A DNA stretch of 64,000 nt from Comamonadaceae bacterium (GTDB taxonomy: Bacteria > Pseudomonadota > Gammaproteobacteria > Burkholderiales > Burkholderiaceae_C). The notes under the pieces are model-generated. The model ran no database searches, was not told the DNA's origin, and was given only the letters and a program-made list of their open reading frames with translations. The stretch covers positions 62,001 through 126,000 of the forward strand of contig JAIXOZ010000174.1 of NCBI GenBank assembly GCA_027486495.1, written 5' to 3'. How positions within the stretch are numbered: position 1 is the first letter of the stretch; every line of letters begins with the position of its first letter. A program made the position numbers and the translations under genes. Below are positions 21,537-31,726 of this stretch, piece by piece.

Positions 21537-22892
21537 ATGAAAGCTGACCTGATCGCCACCCGGCAAGCCATCCGGGCTGGAACTACCACCACCCAAGCCG
21601 CCGCTGAGGCTTGCCTGGCCGTAGCGCAAAGTCCAACCTGCACGCACGCATTCATTCAACTCATGCCTGAAGCGCTGCAACACACTGCAGGCCAGCCCCA
21701 AGTGAGCCAAAGCCCTCTCGCGGGCCTCGCGGTGTCCATCAAGGACCTGTTTGATGTCAAGGGGCAGATCACACAAGCCGGCTCGATCGTTCTGAAAAAC
21801 CAGCCACCGGCTGAAGCGGACTGCCTGGCCGTGGCGCGTTTGCGGGCCGCAGGCGCGGGCCTGATCGGGCGCACGAACATGGTTGAATTCGCCTTTTCTG
21901 GCGTGGGAACCAACCCCCACTACGGCACCCCCGCCGCCTGGGACGGGCTGTACAACCAAGCCGCCGGCTCTACCGATCAGCCCCATGCGCCCGGCGGCTC
22001 CAGCTCGGGTGCGGCGGTGTCGGTGGCCACCGGCGCTGCCTTCATCGGCCTGGGCTCGGACACGGGCGGCTCTATCCGGGTGCCTGCAGCGTTAAACGGC
22101 ATCGTGGGCTTCAAAAACACCGCCCGCCTGGTGCCCACCCAAGGCGCCCTGCCCTTGTCCACCACGCTCGACACCGTCTGCGCCATGACGCGCACCGTGC
22201 GCGACGCGATTTTGGCCCACGAAGTGCTGTCGGCCAGACAAGTGCCCCGTGGGCAGCGGCCCCTGTCCGGCTACCGCTTGGCGGTGGTCACGAGCTTGAT
22301 GCAAGACGGCATGGACGCGACCGTGACGCAGGCTTTCGAGCGCAGCCTGCAGATCCTGCGCTCTGCGGGGGCGCGCATCGACGAGATCGCCCTGACCGAG
22401 TTGAACGAATTGGCCCCGATGATGAGCACAGGCGGCTTCAGCCCAGCCGAGGGCTATGCTTGGCACCGCGAGTTGCTGGACCAAGAAAGTGAACACTATG
22501 ACCCACGCGTTCTGCAGCGCCTGATGCGCGGCTCGGGCATGAAAGCCCACGAATACATGGATTTGGTGCAGGCTCGTCGTCAATGGATTCGCCGCGTGGA
22601 AGCTGCACTGGTGGGTTACGACGCCGTGCTCTCGCCTACAACCCCCATCACTGCCCCCAAGATCAGCGCCGTGGCGCCGGGGGCTGAACGCGATGCCGAA
22701 TTCTTCCGTGTCAACGGCTTGCTGCTGCGCAACACCAGCGCGGTGAATACACTTGACGGCTGCGGCATCTCGCTGCCCTGTCATTCGCCGGGAGATTTGC
22801 CCGTCGGCATGATGGCTTGGCACGCGGCCATGCACGACGACACCATTTTGCAACTGGCCTTGCTGCTCGAACCCTTGTTGCAACAGCACTGA
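21537..22892 (+). CDS. Amidase signature family hydrolase
   Basis: Serine hydrolase cleaving an amide bond; substrate unknown. The 451-residue product has the Ser-cisSer-Lys triad context: Lys in AVSIKDLFDVKG, the Gly/Ser-rich PGGSSSGAAVSVATG, and the nucleophile region GSDTGGSIRVPAALNG. This resembles GatA, but there is no gatB/gatC nearby and the length is shorter, so I favour a stand-alone amidase. It diverges from rpsB and is followed after 4 bases by the NAD(P)H-hydrate repair gene. Confidence 0.9.
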   Translation: MKADLIATRQAIRAGTTTTQAAAEACLAVAQSPTCTHAFIQLMPEALQHTAGQPQVSQSPLAGLAVSIKDLFDVKGQITQAGSIVLKNQPPAEADCLAVARLRAAGAGLIGRTNMVEFAFSGVGTNPHYGTPAAWDGLYNQAAGSTDQPHAPGGSSSGAAVSVATGAAFIGLGSDTGGSIRVPAALNGIVGFKNTARLVPTQGALPLSTTLDTVCAMTRTVRDAILAHEVLSARQVPRGQRPLSGYRLAVVTSLMQDGMDATVTQAFERSLQILRSAGARIDEIALTELNELAPMMSTGGFSPAEGYAWHRELLDQESEHYDPRVLQRLMRGSGMKAHEYMDLVQARRQWIRRVEAALVGYDAVLSPTTPITAPKISAVAPGAERDAEFFRVNGLLLRNTSAVNTLDGCGISLPCHSPGDLPVGMMAWHAAMHDDTILQLALLLEPLLQQH

Positions 22893-22896
22893 CCCC

Positions 22897-24408
22897 ATGC
22901 AAAGACTCAGCTGCTCACACGCCTGGCCCATTCTGGGGGCCGCGCAGGTGCGGCAGCTGGAGCCACTGCTCCAGGCCCTCAGCCCCACCCCCTTGATGCA
23001 AAGCGCGGGTCTGGCCTGCGCCCGACTGGCCTTGGCCGTGGCACCCCATGCAAGGCGCATCTGGATCGCAGCAGGTCCGGGTAACAACGGCGGCGACGGC
23101 ATGGAGGCTGCTTTGCACCTGCACCAATGGGGCAAAGAAGTGGTCGTCAGCCTGATCGCCTCACCGGGTCCCGGCCCGGCGGATGCACAAGTGGCCTTGC
23201 AACGGGCACAGCTGGCGGGCGTGCGCATTCAATACAGCGTGCCCACCCATTGGCTGGAACAAATGGGCCCGCAGGATCTGTGCATCGATGCCCTTCTGGG
23301 CATTGGCGCCACACGGCCCTTGAGCGCTGATTTACGGGCCTGCGTTGAGGCCATGAACAATTGCTTGGCAACGGTACTGGCCATCGACGTGCCTACTGGG
23401 CTCAACCCGCAATCGGGCCAGTGGTTGGGTGGTGAAGGCGGCAACAGCGGCGATGGCTTGTCCGTGCAGGCCGAACACACCCTGAGTCTCATCGCGGTCC
23501 AAGCCGGTCTGCTCATGGGGCAGGGTCGAGACGCCAGCGGTCAAATTTGGCTCGAAGACCTGGGCTCCCACGCCCAACAGCAAAGCGTCCCGCCCCTGGC
23601 CTGGCTCAATGCCCCCTACACATCGACCCCCAAACCCCATGCCAGTCACAAAGGCAGCCACGGCGATGTGGCGGTGATTGGCGGCGAAAGCATGGCCGTC
23701 AACGGCATGGGCATGACTGGCGCGGCCATTTTGGCGGCCACAGCCGCCTTGCACGCGGGTGCGGGCCGTGTCATTTTGAGCCTGCTGTCTGGCCAAACCA
23801 ATGAGAACGCACCACCCGATCTGATGCAACGCGAATTCAAGCGGCTGGCGCTTGAAAATCTGCTTGTGGTGTGCGGCTGTGGTGGTGGCAGCGCTGTTCA
23901 AGAAGTTTTGCCTGAGGTGCTCAGGCGAAGTGCCCAACTGGTGCTCGACGCCGATGGCCTCAATGCCGTGGCGAACGACAGCTCATTGCAAGCCGCACTG
24001 CGCCAACGGGCTACGTTGCAAACGGCTTCGCAGCCCACTGCCATCACACCCCACCCACTGGAAGCGGCCAGGCTGCTCGGCTGCAACACGGCTCAAGTGC
24101 AAAACGACCGCTTGAAAGCAGCACAAGAACTGGCCGATCGCTTCCAATGCTGCGTGGTCCTGAAGGGTTCGGGCACCGTGATCGCCGCGCCCAATCAGAA
24201 GCCAAGGATCAACATCACGGGCAATGGCCGCCTGGCCATTGGCGGCACAGGCGATGTGCTGGCCGGGCTGGTGGGCGCACGCATGGCACAGGGCCTGAGC
24301 GCATTCGATGCAGCCTGCGCGGCGGTGGCACAACACGGCCAAGTGGCCGATGACTGGCCGCCAAGCGAGGCACTCACCGCCAGCCGGCTGGCGCATCGGC
24401 TGGTCTGA
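22897..24408 (+). CDS. nnr: Bifunctional NAD(P)H-hydrate epimerase / ADP-dependent dehydratase
   Basis: Repairs hydrated NAD(P)H: the N-terminal YjeF_N domain epimerises R- and S-NAD(P)HX, and the C-terminal ribokinase-like domain dehydrates S-NAD(P)HX using ADP. The product is 503 residues. The N-domain carries AAGPGNNGGDGMEAALHL (about residues 62-79) and AIDVPTGLNPQSG. The C-domain starts near residue 245 with HKGSHGDVAVIGG and ends with the kinase-fold motif GTGDVLAGLVGARMAQG. Likely cotranscribed with the amidase; convergent with rnr. Confidence 0.95.
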   Translation: MQRLSCSHAWPILGAAQVRQLEPLLQALSPTPLMQSAGLACARLALAVAPHARRIWIAAGPGNNGGDGMEAALHLHQWGKEVVVSLIASPGPGPADAQVALQRAQLAGVRIQYSVPTHWLEQMGPQDLCIDALLGIGATRPLSADLRACVEAMNNCLATVLAIDVPTGLNPQSGQWLGGEGGNSGDGLSVQAEHTLSLIAVQAGLLMGQGRDASGQIWLEDLGSHAQQQSVPPLAWLNAPYTSTPKPHASHKGSHGDVAVIGGESMAVNGMGMTGAAILAATAALHAGAGRVILSLLSGQTNENAPPDLMQREFKRLALENLLVVCGCGGGSAVQEVLPEVLRRSAQLVLDADGLNAVANDSSLQAALRQRATLQTASQPTAITPHPLEAARLLGCNTAQVQNDRLKAAQELADRFQCCVVLKGSGTVIAAPNQKPRINITGNGRLAIGGTGDVLAGLVGARMAQGLSAFDAACAAVAQHGQVADDWPPSEALTASRLAHRLV

Positions 24409-24442
24409 AGGGCCTGAAAGGCAAACGCTGGCCACAACAGTA

Positions 24443-26719
24443 TCAACGCCGGGACTTGGTGGTCCTCGAGACTTTTTTCTTAGCGGCCGCTTTTTTCACC
24501 GAAGCCTTGAGGGCCTGGATGGGTGAGCGGTTTCGCTCAGCATCGGCCATGCGGCGATCTTGAGCGCCGCGCTTCTTGTCGCGCCTGCCTTCGGCAGGCG
24601 CCGAAACGCCTTTTTCTCGCATGGCACGCGGCACCAAGTCTTCGCCCGGTGTCACCAACCGGAAGTCGATCTTGCGCCCGTCCAGGTCAACCCGGCTGAC
24701 TTGCACCTGCACCCGGCTGCCAATGGCGTAGCGGATGCCGGTGCGTTCGCCGCGCAATTCCTGGCGCAATTCATCAAAGCGGTAATACTCACCCCCCAAC
24801 TCGGTGATGTGCACCAAACCCTCAACATACAAGGTGTCCAAAGTCACAAAGATGCCAAAGCTGGTGGCCGCTGACACCACGCCGCTGTACTCCTCGCCCA
24901 AATGTTCGCGCATGTATTTGCACTTGAGCCAAGCTTCCACATCGCGGCTGGCCTCGTCGGCGCGGCGCTCGTTGGCGCTGCAGTGCAGGCCCGCAGCCTC
25001 CCAGGCACGTTGGTCAGCGGCCGACATGCGCACCCGAGGTGCGGACGACTCGGGCGTATCGCCCTTGGCCGCACGACTTTTTTCCAGCCGCTTGCTCAAC
25101 TTGGCATGCGCTTCGCCGGGCACAGGCAAGCTGGGCAACGTGTATTTGCGCTCCAGCAAAATGGCTTTGATCACCCGGTGCACCAGCAAATCCGGGTAGC
25201 GCCGAATGGGGCTGGTGAAGTGGGTGTAAGCCTCATAGGCCAACCCAAAGTGCCCGCTGTTCACGGGCGTATAAATGGCCTGCTGCATCGAGCGCAACAG
25301 CATGGTGTGGATCTGCTGGGCGTCCGGCCGGTCCTTGGTTGCGAGCGCAATCTTCTGGAACTCGCTGGTATGCGGATCATCGCTGATGCTCATCCCCAAA
25401 CCCAGCGCCTTGAGGTAGTTGCGCAGGATGTCTTTTTTCTCGGCCGTCGGGCCTTCGTGCACGCGGAACAAGCCCGGGTGCTTGCCTTGCTGGATGAAGT
25501 CAGCGCTGCAGACGTTGGCCGCCAGCATGGCTTCTTCAATCAATCGGTGCGCTTCGTTGCGCACGCGCGGCACGATCTTTTCAATGCGGCCGCTTTCATC
25601 GCACACGATCTGGGTTTCGGTGGTTTCAAAGTCCACTGCACCGCGTACCGCACGCGAAGCCAGCAAAGCCTTGTACACATCCTGCAGATTCATCAGGTCG
25701 GTCACACGCGCTTTGCGCTTAGCCGCTTCTGGACCACGCGTGTTCGCCAAAATCGCCGCCACTTCGGTGTAAGTGAAGCGCGCATGGCTGTGCATCACCG
25801 CTGGGTAAAATTGATAGGCTTGCACATCGCCCTTGGCGTTGACCAGCATGTCACACACCATGCACAAACGGTCCACATCCGGGTTGAGCGAACACAGGCC
25901 ATTCGACAACTTTTCGGGCAACATGGGGATGACGCGGCGCGGGAAATACACACTGGTGGCGCGGTCATAGGCGTCAATGTCTATGGCGCTGCCACTTTGT
26001 ACATAGTGGCTCACGTCGGCAATGGCCACCAGCAAACGCCAGCCCTTGCCACGACCCACCTTGGCCGGTTCGCAATAGACCGCATCGTCAAAGTCGCGGG
26101 CATCTTCGCCGTCGATCGTGACCAAGGGCACATCGCGCAGATCCACTCGGTCCTTGCGGTCCTTGGCCAGCACCTTGTCAGGCAAGCCCTTGGCCTGCTC
26201 CAGGCAGCCTGCAGAAAACTCGTGTGGCACGCTGTACTTGCGCACGGCAATCTCGATTTCCATGCCCGGGTCGTCGATCTCACCCAATACTTCTTTGACG
26301 CGGCCCACGGGCTGTCCGAACAAAGCGGGGGGCTCGGTCAACTCGACCACCACAACCTGACCCGGCTTGGCCGTACCTGTCGCCCCTTTGGGAATCATCA
26401 CGTCCTGGCCATAGCGCTTGTCTTCGGGCGCCACCAACCACAGACCAGCCTCGTGCAGCAAACGGCCGATGATGGGCTGCTCGGGGCGCTCAACGATCTC
26501 GACAATGCGGCCTTCGGGTCGGCCCTTGCGGTCTTGACGAACGATGCGAACCTTGACCCGGTCCTTGTGCAACACAGCACGCATCTCGTTGGAAGACAAG
26601 TAAATATCAGCCTGCCCATCGTCGCGGGTCAAAAAGCCATGACCGTCGCGGTGACCTTGCACCTGACCTTCGATTTCATCCAGCATCCCGCTGGTTGGAG
26701 CTACTTTTTTAATATACAA
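24443..26719 (-). CDS. rnr: Ribonuclease R
   Basis: Processive 3'-5' exoribonuclease that degrades structured RNA and takes part in rRNA and tRNA quality control. The 758-residue frame has the cold-shock region (GQVQGHRDGHGFLTRDDGQ), the RNB catalytic domain with acidic cluster DGEDARDFDDAVYCE, the later segment HFTSPIRRYPDLLVHR, an S1 domain near residues 625-700 (GVVSAATSFGIFVTLD) and a Lys/Arg-rich tail. The start is uncertain: a TTG at 26717-26719 has AGGA 9 bases upstream; an ATG at 26684-26686 gives MLDEIEGQVQ but no spaced ribosome-binding site. Its upstream region lies within the head-to-head tRNA-Leu gene. Confidence 0.95.
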   Translation of the reverse strand: MYIKKVAPTSGMLDEIEGQVQGHRDGHGFLTRDDGQADIYLSSNEMRAVLHKDRVKVRIVRQDRKGRPEGRIVEIVERPEQPIIGRLLHEAGLWLVAPEDKRYGQDVMIPKGATGTAKPGQVVVVELTEPPALFGQPVGRVKEVLGEIDDPGMEIEIAVRKYSVPHEFSAGCLEQAKGLPDKVLAKDRKDRVDLRDVPLVTIDGEDARDFDDAVYCEPAKVGRGKGWRLLVAIADVSHYVQSGSAIDIDAYDRATSVYFPRRVIPMLPEKLSNGLCSLNPDVDRLCMVCDMLVNAKGDVQAYQFYPAVMHSHARFTYTEVAAILANTRGPEAAKRKARVTDLMNLQDVYKALLASRAVRGAVDFETTETQIVCDESGRIEKIVPRVRNEAHRLIEEAMLAANVCSADFIQQGKHPGLFRVHEGPTAEKKDILRNYLKALGLGMSISDDPHTSEFQKIALATKDRPDAQQIHTMLLRSMQQAIYTPVNSGHFGLAYEAYTHFTSPIRRYPDLLVHRVIKAILLERKYTLPSLPVPGEAHAKLSKRLEKSRAAKGDTPESSAPRVRMSAADQRAWEAAGLHCSANERRADEASRDVEAWLKCKYMREHLGEEYSGVVSAATSFGIFVTLDTLYVEGLVHITELGGEYYRFDELRQELRGERTGIRYAIGSRVQVQVSRVDLDGRKIDFRLVTPGEDLVPRAMREKGVSAPAEGRRDKKRGAQDRRMADAERNRSPIQALKASVKKAAAKKKVSRTTKSRR

Positions 26720-26737
26720 TCCTTGGATTCCTGAGAG

Positions 26738-26822
<85 letters not shown>

Positions 26823-26843
26823 TCTTAAACAAACAAAACCTCG

Positions 26844-26876
26844 AAAAAGCCGATGATCTGAAGTCATCGGCTTTTT
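26844..26876 (+). terminator. Terminator after tRNA-Leu copy 1
   Basis: AAAAAGCCGATGA / TCATCGGCTTTTT stem with a 7-base loop and a run of six T, 22 bases after the tRNA. It makes copy 1 an independent transcript. Confidence 0.9.
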
Positions 26877-26954
26877 TGTTGGAAAGCTCACCCAACTCCG
26901 TCAAAAATATCGCGTATTCCGACCAACTCTCCAGAAGTAGCACCATGCATGCCT

Positions 26955-26960
26955 TATAAT
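26955..26960 (+). promoter_or_regulatory. Probable -10 element for tRNA-Leu copy 2
   Basis: Consensus TATAAT 17 bases before the second tRNA. No clear -35 at the usual spacing. Confidence 0.45.
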
Positions 26961-26977
26961 CAGAGGCTTCCTGAGAT

Positions 26978-27062
<85 letters not shown>

Positions 27063-27092
27063 AACTCTTTGCGTGTGATTGGTTCAAAACAC

Positions 27093-27123
27093 AAAAAGCC
27101 GCTGTTTCATCCGCGGCTTTTTT
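27093..27123 (+). terminator. Terminator after tRNA-Leu copy 2
   Basis: AAAAAGCCGC / GCGGCTTTTTT stem with a 10-base loop. Its A/T flanks are symmetrical, but rimO, on the other strand, ends over 100 bases away. Confidence 0.85.
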
Positions 27124-27233
27124 GTTGCCTGAAACACATCTCCTAGCGCGCAAGAAGTCTGGGGCACTCGCCAAGTTCAGTACGCGGCGCAATCGCGCCA
27201 CTCGGGCTCTTGCAAACGGCGCACCGCTCAGCC

Positions 27234-28631
27234 TCAAACCGGCATCCCCACAAGATCATGGCCTTCAACGGCCACGATGCGCGCACGCGTGAACTCGCCC
27301 ACTTTGAGGGTCTTGCTCAACTTCTCGGGCGGCAACAATCGCACCACGCCATCGATTTCAGGCGCATCACCAAAGCTGCGCCCCACGCCGCCGCGTCTGC
27401 CCATGGCAGGAGCAGAATCGACCAAAACCTGCATGCTCGAGCCCACGCGCAGGTGCAGCCGCGCAATCGATACCTCTTCGGCTACCGCCATGAAACGGGC
27501 GCGGCGCTCTTCGCGCAGTGCCTCAGGCAACATGCCAGGCAAATCGTTGGCCGTGGCGCCTTTGACCGGGCTGTAGGCAAAGCAACCGGCGCGATCAATC
27601 TGCGCTTCGCGCAAAAAGCCCAGCAGGTGCTCGAACTCTTCTTCGGTCTCGCCCGGAAAACCGGCAATGAAGGTGCTGCGAATCACCAACTCGGGGCACA
27701 GTTCGCGCCAACGTTGGATTCGCTCTAAATTTCTCTCTCCGCTGGCCGGGCGCTTCATGCGGCGCAGCACATCGGGGTGGCTGTGCTGAAAAGGCACATC
27801 CAAATAAGGCAGCACCAAACCTTGCGCCATCAGAGGAATGATGTCGTCCACACTCGGGTAGGGGTAAACATAGTGCAATCGCACCCAAGCGCCGTGTTCG
27901 CGGGCCATCTCACCCAGCGTCTGCACCAGCTCCAGCATGCGTGTTTTGACCGGCTTGCCATCCCAAAAACCCGTGCGGTATTTCACATCCACACCATAGG
28001 CAGAGGTGTCTTGGCTGATGACCAGCAGCTCTTTCACACCGCCTGCAAACAAGGCTTTGGCTTCTTTAAGCACATCGCCAATCGGGCGAGAGACCAAGTC
28101 GCCCCGCATGGACGGGATGATGCAAAAGGTGCAGCGGTGGTTGCAGCCTTCGCTGATTTTCAAATACGCATAGTGGCGCGGCGTGAGCTTGAGGCCCGCT
28201 TCGCCAAAACCACCGGGCACCAAGTCCAAAAACGGGTCATGTGGCTTGGGCAGGTGGGTATGCACCGCGTCCATCACCTCTTGCGTGGCATGGGGCCCTG
28301 TCACGGCGAGCACGCTGGGGTGCATTTCGCGCACCATGTTGCCGCCGCCCTCGCCTGTTTTGGCACCCAAGCAACCGGTCACAATCACTTTGCCGTTCTC
28401 GTTGAGAGCTTCGGCAATCGTCTCCAAGCTTTCCTTGATGGCTTCGTCGATGAAGCCACAGGTGTTCACGATGACCAGGTCAGCGCCTTCAAAAGTTTTG
28501 GAGGTTTGGTAACCCTCGGCGCTCAATTGGGTCAGAATCAGCTCTGAATCGGTCAGCGCCTTCGGACAGCCCAAGCTGACAAAACCCACTTTGGGGGCAA
28601 GCACGGAGGGGATAGCGGTCATTTCACTCAT
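27234..28631 (-). CDS. rimO: Ribosomal protein S12 methylthiotransferase RimO
   Basis: Radical-SAM enzyme adding a methylthio group to the conserved Asp of ribosomal protein S12 (Asp89 in E. coli). The 465-residue product has the N-terminal UPF0004 domain ([33 protein letters not shown]) whose three cysteines bind the auxiliary 4Fe-4S cluster. The radical-SAM motif [12 protein letters not shown] holds CxxxCxxC, and a TRAM domain is at the C-terminus. This fits RimO rather than MiaB, notably through [12 protein letters not shown]. Confidence 0.95.
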   Translation of the reverse strand: MSEMTAIPSVLAPKVGFVSLGCPKALTDSELILTQLSAEGYQTSKTFEGADLVIVNTCGFIDEAIKESLETIAEALNENGKVIVTGCLGAKTGEGGGNMVREMHPSVLAVTGPHATQEVMDAVHTHLPKPHDPFLDLVPGGFGEAGLKLTPRHYAYLKISEGCNHRCTFCIIPSMRGDLVSRPIGDVLKEAKALFAGGVKELLVISQDTSAYGVDVKYRTGFWDGKPVKTRMLELVQTLGEMAREHGAWVRLHYVYPYPSVDDIIPLMAQGLVLPYLDVPFQHSHPDVLRRMKRPASGERNLERIQRWRELCPELVIRSTFIAGFPGETEEEFEHLLGFLREAQIDRAGCFAYSPVKGATANDLPGMLPEALREERRARFMAVAEEVSIARLHLRVGSSMQVLVDSAPAMGRRGGVGRSFGDAPEIDGVVRLLPPEKLSKTLKVGEFTRARIVAVEGHDLVGMPV

Positions 28632-28688
28632 GCCGGTATTGTCCCCTCAAAAACGACCAGCCTGTGACAAAAGGGCATGTCAAGCCCA

Positions 28689-29279
28689 TCAAGTCCTCAA
28701 ACCCATCACGCCCAAGAGTTGTTCGGTGTTTTTCTGGATCTGCTTTTGCATCTGGTCCTGCATTTGGGCCACCAAGTTTTGCGAGGGGTTGGCCAGGCCA
28801 GAAAACATGTTGTGCATCAACGGGGTTTGCCACTGCATGAATTGCGCCCACACTTCCGGGCTCAGAGCCGGGCTGGACTCGCCCAGCTTGCTTTGCCAGT
28901 CCATGAACGACTGGACATGGCTTTCCAAATAGGATCCCATATGGCCCTGCATGGCATGGCCATAAAACCGGATGATGTTGGACAACACCGCCTCGCTGAA
29001 CATGGGCACGCCGGCAGATTCCTCTTCCAAAATGATCTGCAGCAAAATGGAACGGGTCAGGTCTTCGCCGGTTTTGGCGTCCAGCACCACCATAGGTGAT
29101 GCCACCATGACCAGCTTCTTGATCTCGGCCAGCGTCACGTAGGTGGAGGTTTGCGTATCGTACAAGCGCCGGTTGGGGTACTTTTTAATAGTCCGCACGG
29201 CACCGGGCACAGACTTTCGGGCAGTGGCCTCGGCTGAGGTCGATTTGACTGGAGACTTGGCTGGGGATTTGGCCGGCAA
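28689..29279 (-). CDS. phaR: Polyhydroxyalkanoate synthesis repressor PhaR
   Basis: DNA-binding regulator that represses phasin genes and senses PHB granules. The conserved N-terminal DNA-binding domain reads TIKKYPNRRLYDTQTSTYVT. Two PHB-accumulation regulatory repeats follow (LLQIILEEESAGVPMFSE, SNIIRFYGHAMQG), then a Gln/Met-rich C-terminus. I start at a TTG (29277-29279) because AGGAG lies 6-7 bases upstream and it gives a short Lys/Ser-rich leader (PAKSPAKSPVKS); other in-frame codons further upstream lack a ribosome-binding site. No phasin or PHB synthase gene is in the window. Divergent from ribE. Confidence 0.88.
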   Translation of the reverse strand: MPAKSPAKSPVKSTSAEATARKSVPGAVRTIKKYPNRRLYDTQTSTYVTLAEIKKLVMVASPMVVLDAKTGEDLTRSILLQIILEEESAGVPMFSEAVLSNIIRFYGHAMQGHMGSYLESHVQSFMDWQSKLGESSPALSPEVWAQFMQWQTPLMHNMFSGLANPSQNLVAQMQDQMQKQIQKNTEQLLGVMGLRT

Positions 29280-29463
29280 GGAAAACTCCTGATGGGGCAC
29301 TGCAATTGAAAAATCTGCTGCAATGCAACATTCTAGGCAAACACCCCGGCACATACAGCCTTGGTTTACCCTGAGCCCACGCAGACGGCTTGACTGCAAC
29401 CTACGCGCTTTTTTGTTGCCAACTGTCCCGATTCAACCTCTTTACCTGCGAAAATACACAGCT

Positions 29464-30102
29464 ATGTTTACCGGAATCATCACCGGCGTGGGGCGAATCG
29501 TCGCCATCCACGACCTGGGTCGCTCTTTACTCCACGGCAAGCGCCTCACCATCGAGGCCCCTGCCGGGTACCTTGACGACGTGGGTCTGGGCGACAGCAT
29601 CGCCCTGAACGGCGCTTGCATGACCGTTACCACCTTCAGCCCCCAGACTCGTCATTTCACGATCGACATCTCTGCCGAATCGCTGGACAAGACCAGCGGC
29701 CTGGACCAAGAAGGCACCGTCAACCTCGAAAAAGCACTGCGCGCCAACGACCGCCTGGGCGGACACATCGTGTCTGGTCATGTGGACGGCGTGGGCCATA
29801 TCAGCCATTTCGAGCAAATCGGTGAGAGCTGGGAATTGCGCGTCATGGCACCGCTCACACTGGCCAAATACCTCGCCTACAAAGGGTCCATCACCGTCAA
29901 CGGCGTGAGCCTCACGGTCAACCGCGTGGCCGATCAGGTCGATGGCTGCGAGATCAGCATCAACCTGATCCCCCACACCGTCGACAACACCGCCTTGGGC
30001 AGCCTCAAAGCGGGCAACCGGGTCAACCTCGAAATCGACACTGTGGCCCGATATGTTGAGCGTATGCTCAGCGCAGGCCTGACCCAGAAAGACACCGCAT
30101 GA
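29464..30102 (+). CDS. ribE: Riboflavin synthase alpha subunit
   Basis: Dismutates two 6,7-dimethyl-8-ribityllumazine molecules into riboflavin. The 212-residue product consists of two lumazine-binding repeats: the first opens [12 protein letters not shown] with NGACMTVT, the second has [13 protein letters not shown] and [10 protein letters not shown]. The ATG overlaps no other gene; an upstream in-frame codon near 29323 would add unconserved sequence. Its stop overlaps the ribB start (ATGA). I see no FMN riboswitch before it. Confidence 0.96.
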   Translation: MFTGIITGVGRIVAIHDLGRSLLHGKRLTIEAPAGYLDDVGLGDSIALNGACMTVTTFSPQTRHFTIDISAESLDKTSGLDQEGTVNLEKALRANDRLGGHIVSGHVDGVGHISHFEQIGESWELRVMAPLTLAKYLAYKGSITVNGVSLTVNRVADQVDGCEISINLIPHTVDNTALGSLKAGNRVNLEIDTVARYVERMLSAGLTQKDTA

Positions 30103-31226
30103 ACGCCCCCGAGAAACTGACCCCTGTGGCGATTTCGCCCGTCGAAGAGATCGTGGCCGAGATGAAAGCCGGTCGAATTGTGATCCTGGTCGATGAAGAA
30201 GACCGCGAGAACGAAGGCGATCTGGTTTTGGCGTCCGACCACGTCACGCCTGAAGCCATCAATTTTATGGCCCGCTTTGGCCGTGGCCTGATTTGCCTGA
30301 CGCTTACCCGCGAGCGCTGCGAATTCCTGAAGCTCCCGCCCATGGCAGCGCGCAACGGTACTTTTTACAGCACGGCGTTTACCGTGTCGATCGAAGCCGC
30401 CGAAGGCGTGACCACCGGCATCTCCGCCGCTGACCGCTCGCGCACCGTACAAGTGGCCGTGGCACGCAACACACAGCCCACCGACCTGGTGCAACCCGGT
30501 CACATCTTTCCGCTGCAAGCGGTGGATGGCGGTGTGCTCATGCGCGCAGGCCACACCGAAGCCGGTTGCGATTTGGCCGCCATGGCCGGCTGCTCACCGT
30601 CATCGGTGATCTGCGAGATCATGAAAGACGACGGCACCATGGCCCGCCTGCCGGACTTGCAAATCTTCGCGGCCGAGCACGGTCTCAAAATCGGCACGAT
30701 TGCCGACTTGATCGAGCACCGCAGCCGAAATGAGTCACTGGTGGAACCCATTGGCAGCCGCCCACTTCAAACTGCGCACGGCGAGTTCATCGCCCACGCT
30801 TTCCGTGACCAAACCAACCAAGCTGTGCACCTTGCCTTGGTCAAGGGCGAGTGGACGCCTGAGACCGAGGTGGCGGTGCGCGTGCACGAGCCCCTGTCGG
30901 TGCTTGACGCTCTGGAAGTCAAGCGCGCCATGCACTCCTGGAGTCTGGACACCAGCTTGCAGTACATCAACGCCCAAGGCTGCGGCGTGGCCGTTCTGCT
31001 CAACTGCGGTGAATCGGCCGACCAGCTGCTGGCCCAGTTTGAAGGCCGCGCCCGCTCGGCCCAAGCACCTGAGCGCGGGAAGATGGACTTGCGCACCTAC
31101 GGCGTGGGCGCGCAAATCCTGCGCGAATGCGGCGTGCTCAAAATGAAACTCATGGGCCAACCCCGCCGCATGCCCAGCATGACCGGCTACGGCCTCGAAA
31201 TCACCGCTTACATCCCCAAGGACTAA
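30099..31226 (+). CDS. ribB: 3,4-dihydroxy-2-butanone-4-phosphate synthase with degenerate GTP cyclohydrolase II-like domain
   Basis: The N-terminal half (about residues 15-215) is a complete DHBP synthase that converts ribulose 5-phosphate to the four-carbon riboflavin precursor. It has [19 protein letters not shown] (acidic Mg sites) and [16 protein letters not shown]. The C-terminal half aligns in layout with RibA but lacks the three zinc cysteines of GTP cyclohydrolase II and its GRGILLY-type loop; the corresponding part reads [18 protein letters not shown]. This matches the RibBX type described in proteobacteria, active only as RibB. A true ribA should be elsewhere. Coupled to ribE by ATGA and followed by ribH. 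Confidence 0.92.
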   Translation: MNAPEKLTPVAISPVEEIVAEMKAGRIVILVDEEDRENEGDLVLASDHVTPEAINFMARFGRGLICLTLTRERCEFLKLPPMAARNGTFYSTAFTVSIEAAEGVTTGISAADRSRTVQVAVARNTQPTDLVQPGHIFPLQAVDGGVLMRAGHTEAGCDLAAMAGCSPSSVICEIMKDDGTMARLPDLQIFAAEHGLKIGTIADLIEHRSRNESLVEPIGSRPLQTAHGEFIAHAFRDQTNQAVHLALVKGEWTPETEVAVRVHEPLSVLDALEVKRAMHSWSLDTSLQYINAQGCGVAVLLNCGESADQLLAQFEGRARSAQAPERGKMDLRTYGVGAQILRECGVLKMKLMGQPRRMPSMTGYGLEITAYIPKD

Positions 31227-31228
31227 AC

Positions 31229-31726
31229 ATGCAAGACGCCAACAAGGGCCAGACCGAAGAACTCGACGGTCAATTTTTGCACATCGGCATCGTGCAGGCG
31301 CGTTTCAACGAAGACATCACCAACGCCTTGGCCAAAGCCTGCATCGAAGAGCTCGAAGCCCTGGGCGTGAGCAGCATCGACCATGTCATGGTGCCCGGCG
31401 CCTTGGAAGTGCCCGTGGCCCTTCAAGCCATGGCCGAGCGGGCCGAATACGACGCGCTCATCGCTCTAGGTTGCATCATCCGTGGAGAAACATATCACTT
31501 TGAATTGGTGGCCAACGAATCGGGGGCGGGTGTCAGCCGTGTGTCGCTCGACTACAACTTGCCCATTGCCAACGCCATTTTGACCACAGAAAATCTGGCG
31601 CAAGCCATCGTCCGGCAGACTGAAAAAGGACGCGACGCGGCCCGCGTGGCGGTCGAGATGGCCTGCATCATGGATGACCTGTCTGCCGATCTGGCCGAAG
31701 AGTTTGACGACGAAGAGAACATTTGA
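31229..31726 (+). CDS. ribH: 6,7-dimethyl-8-ribityllumazine synthase
   Basis: Condenses the RibB product with the pyrimidine intermediate to form lumazine, the substrate of RibE. The 165-residue product starts [12 protein letters not shown] two bases after ribB. It has [27 protein letters not shown], and the catalytic His in [17 protein letters not shown]. The acidic tail ([10 protein letters not shown]) is unusual but harmless. Its TGA overlaps the nusB ATG. Confidence 0.97.
   Translation: MQDANKGQTEELDGQFLHIGIVQARFNEDITNALAKACIEELEALGVSSIDHVMVPGALEVPVALQAMAERAEYDALIALGCIIRGETYHFELVANESGAGVSRVSLDYNLPIANAILTTENLAQAIVRQTEKGRDAARVAVEMACIMDDLSADLAEEFDDEENI

Noticed and set aside
29280-29463. 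FMN riboswitch before ribE
   Set aside because: The conserved RFN sequence blocks are not present in the leader.
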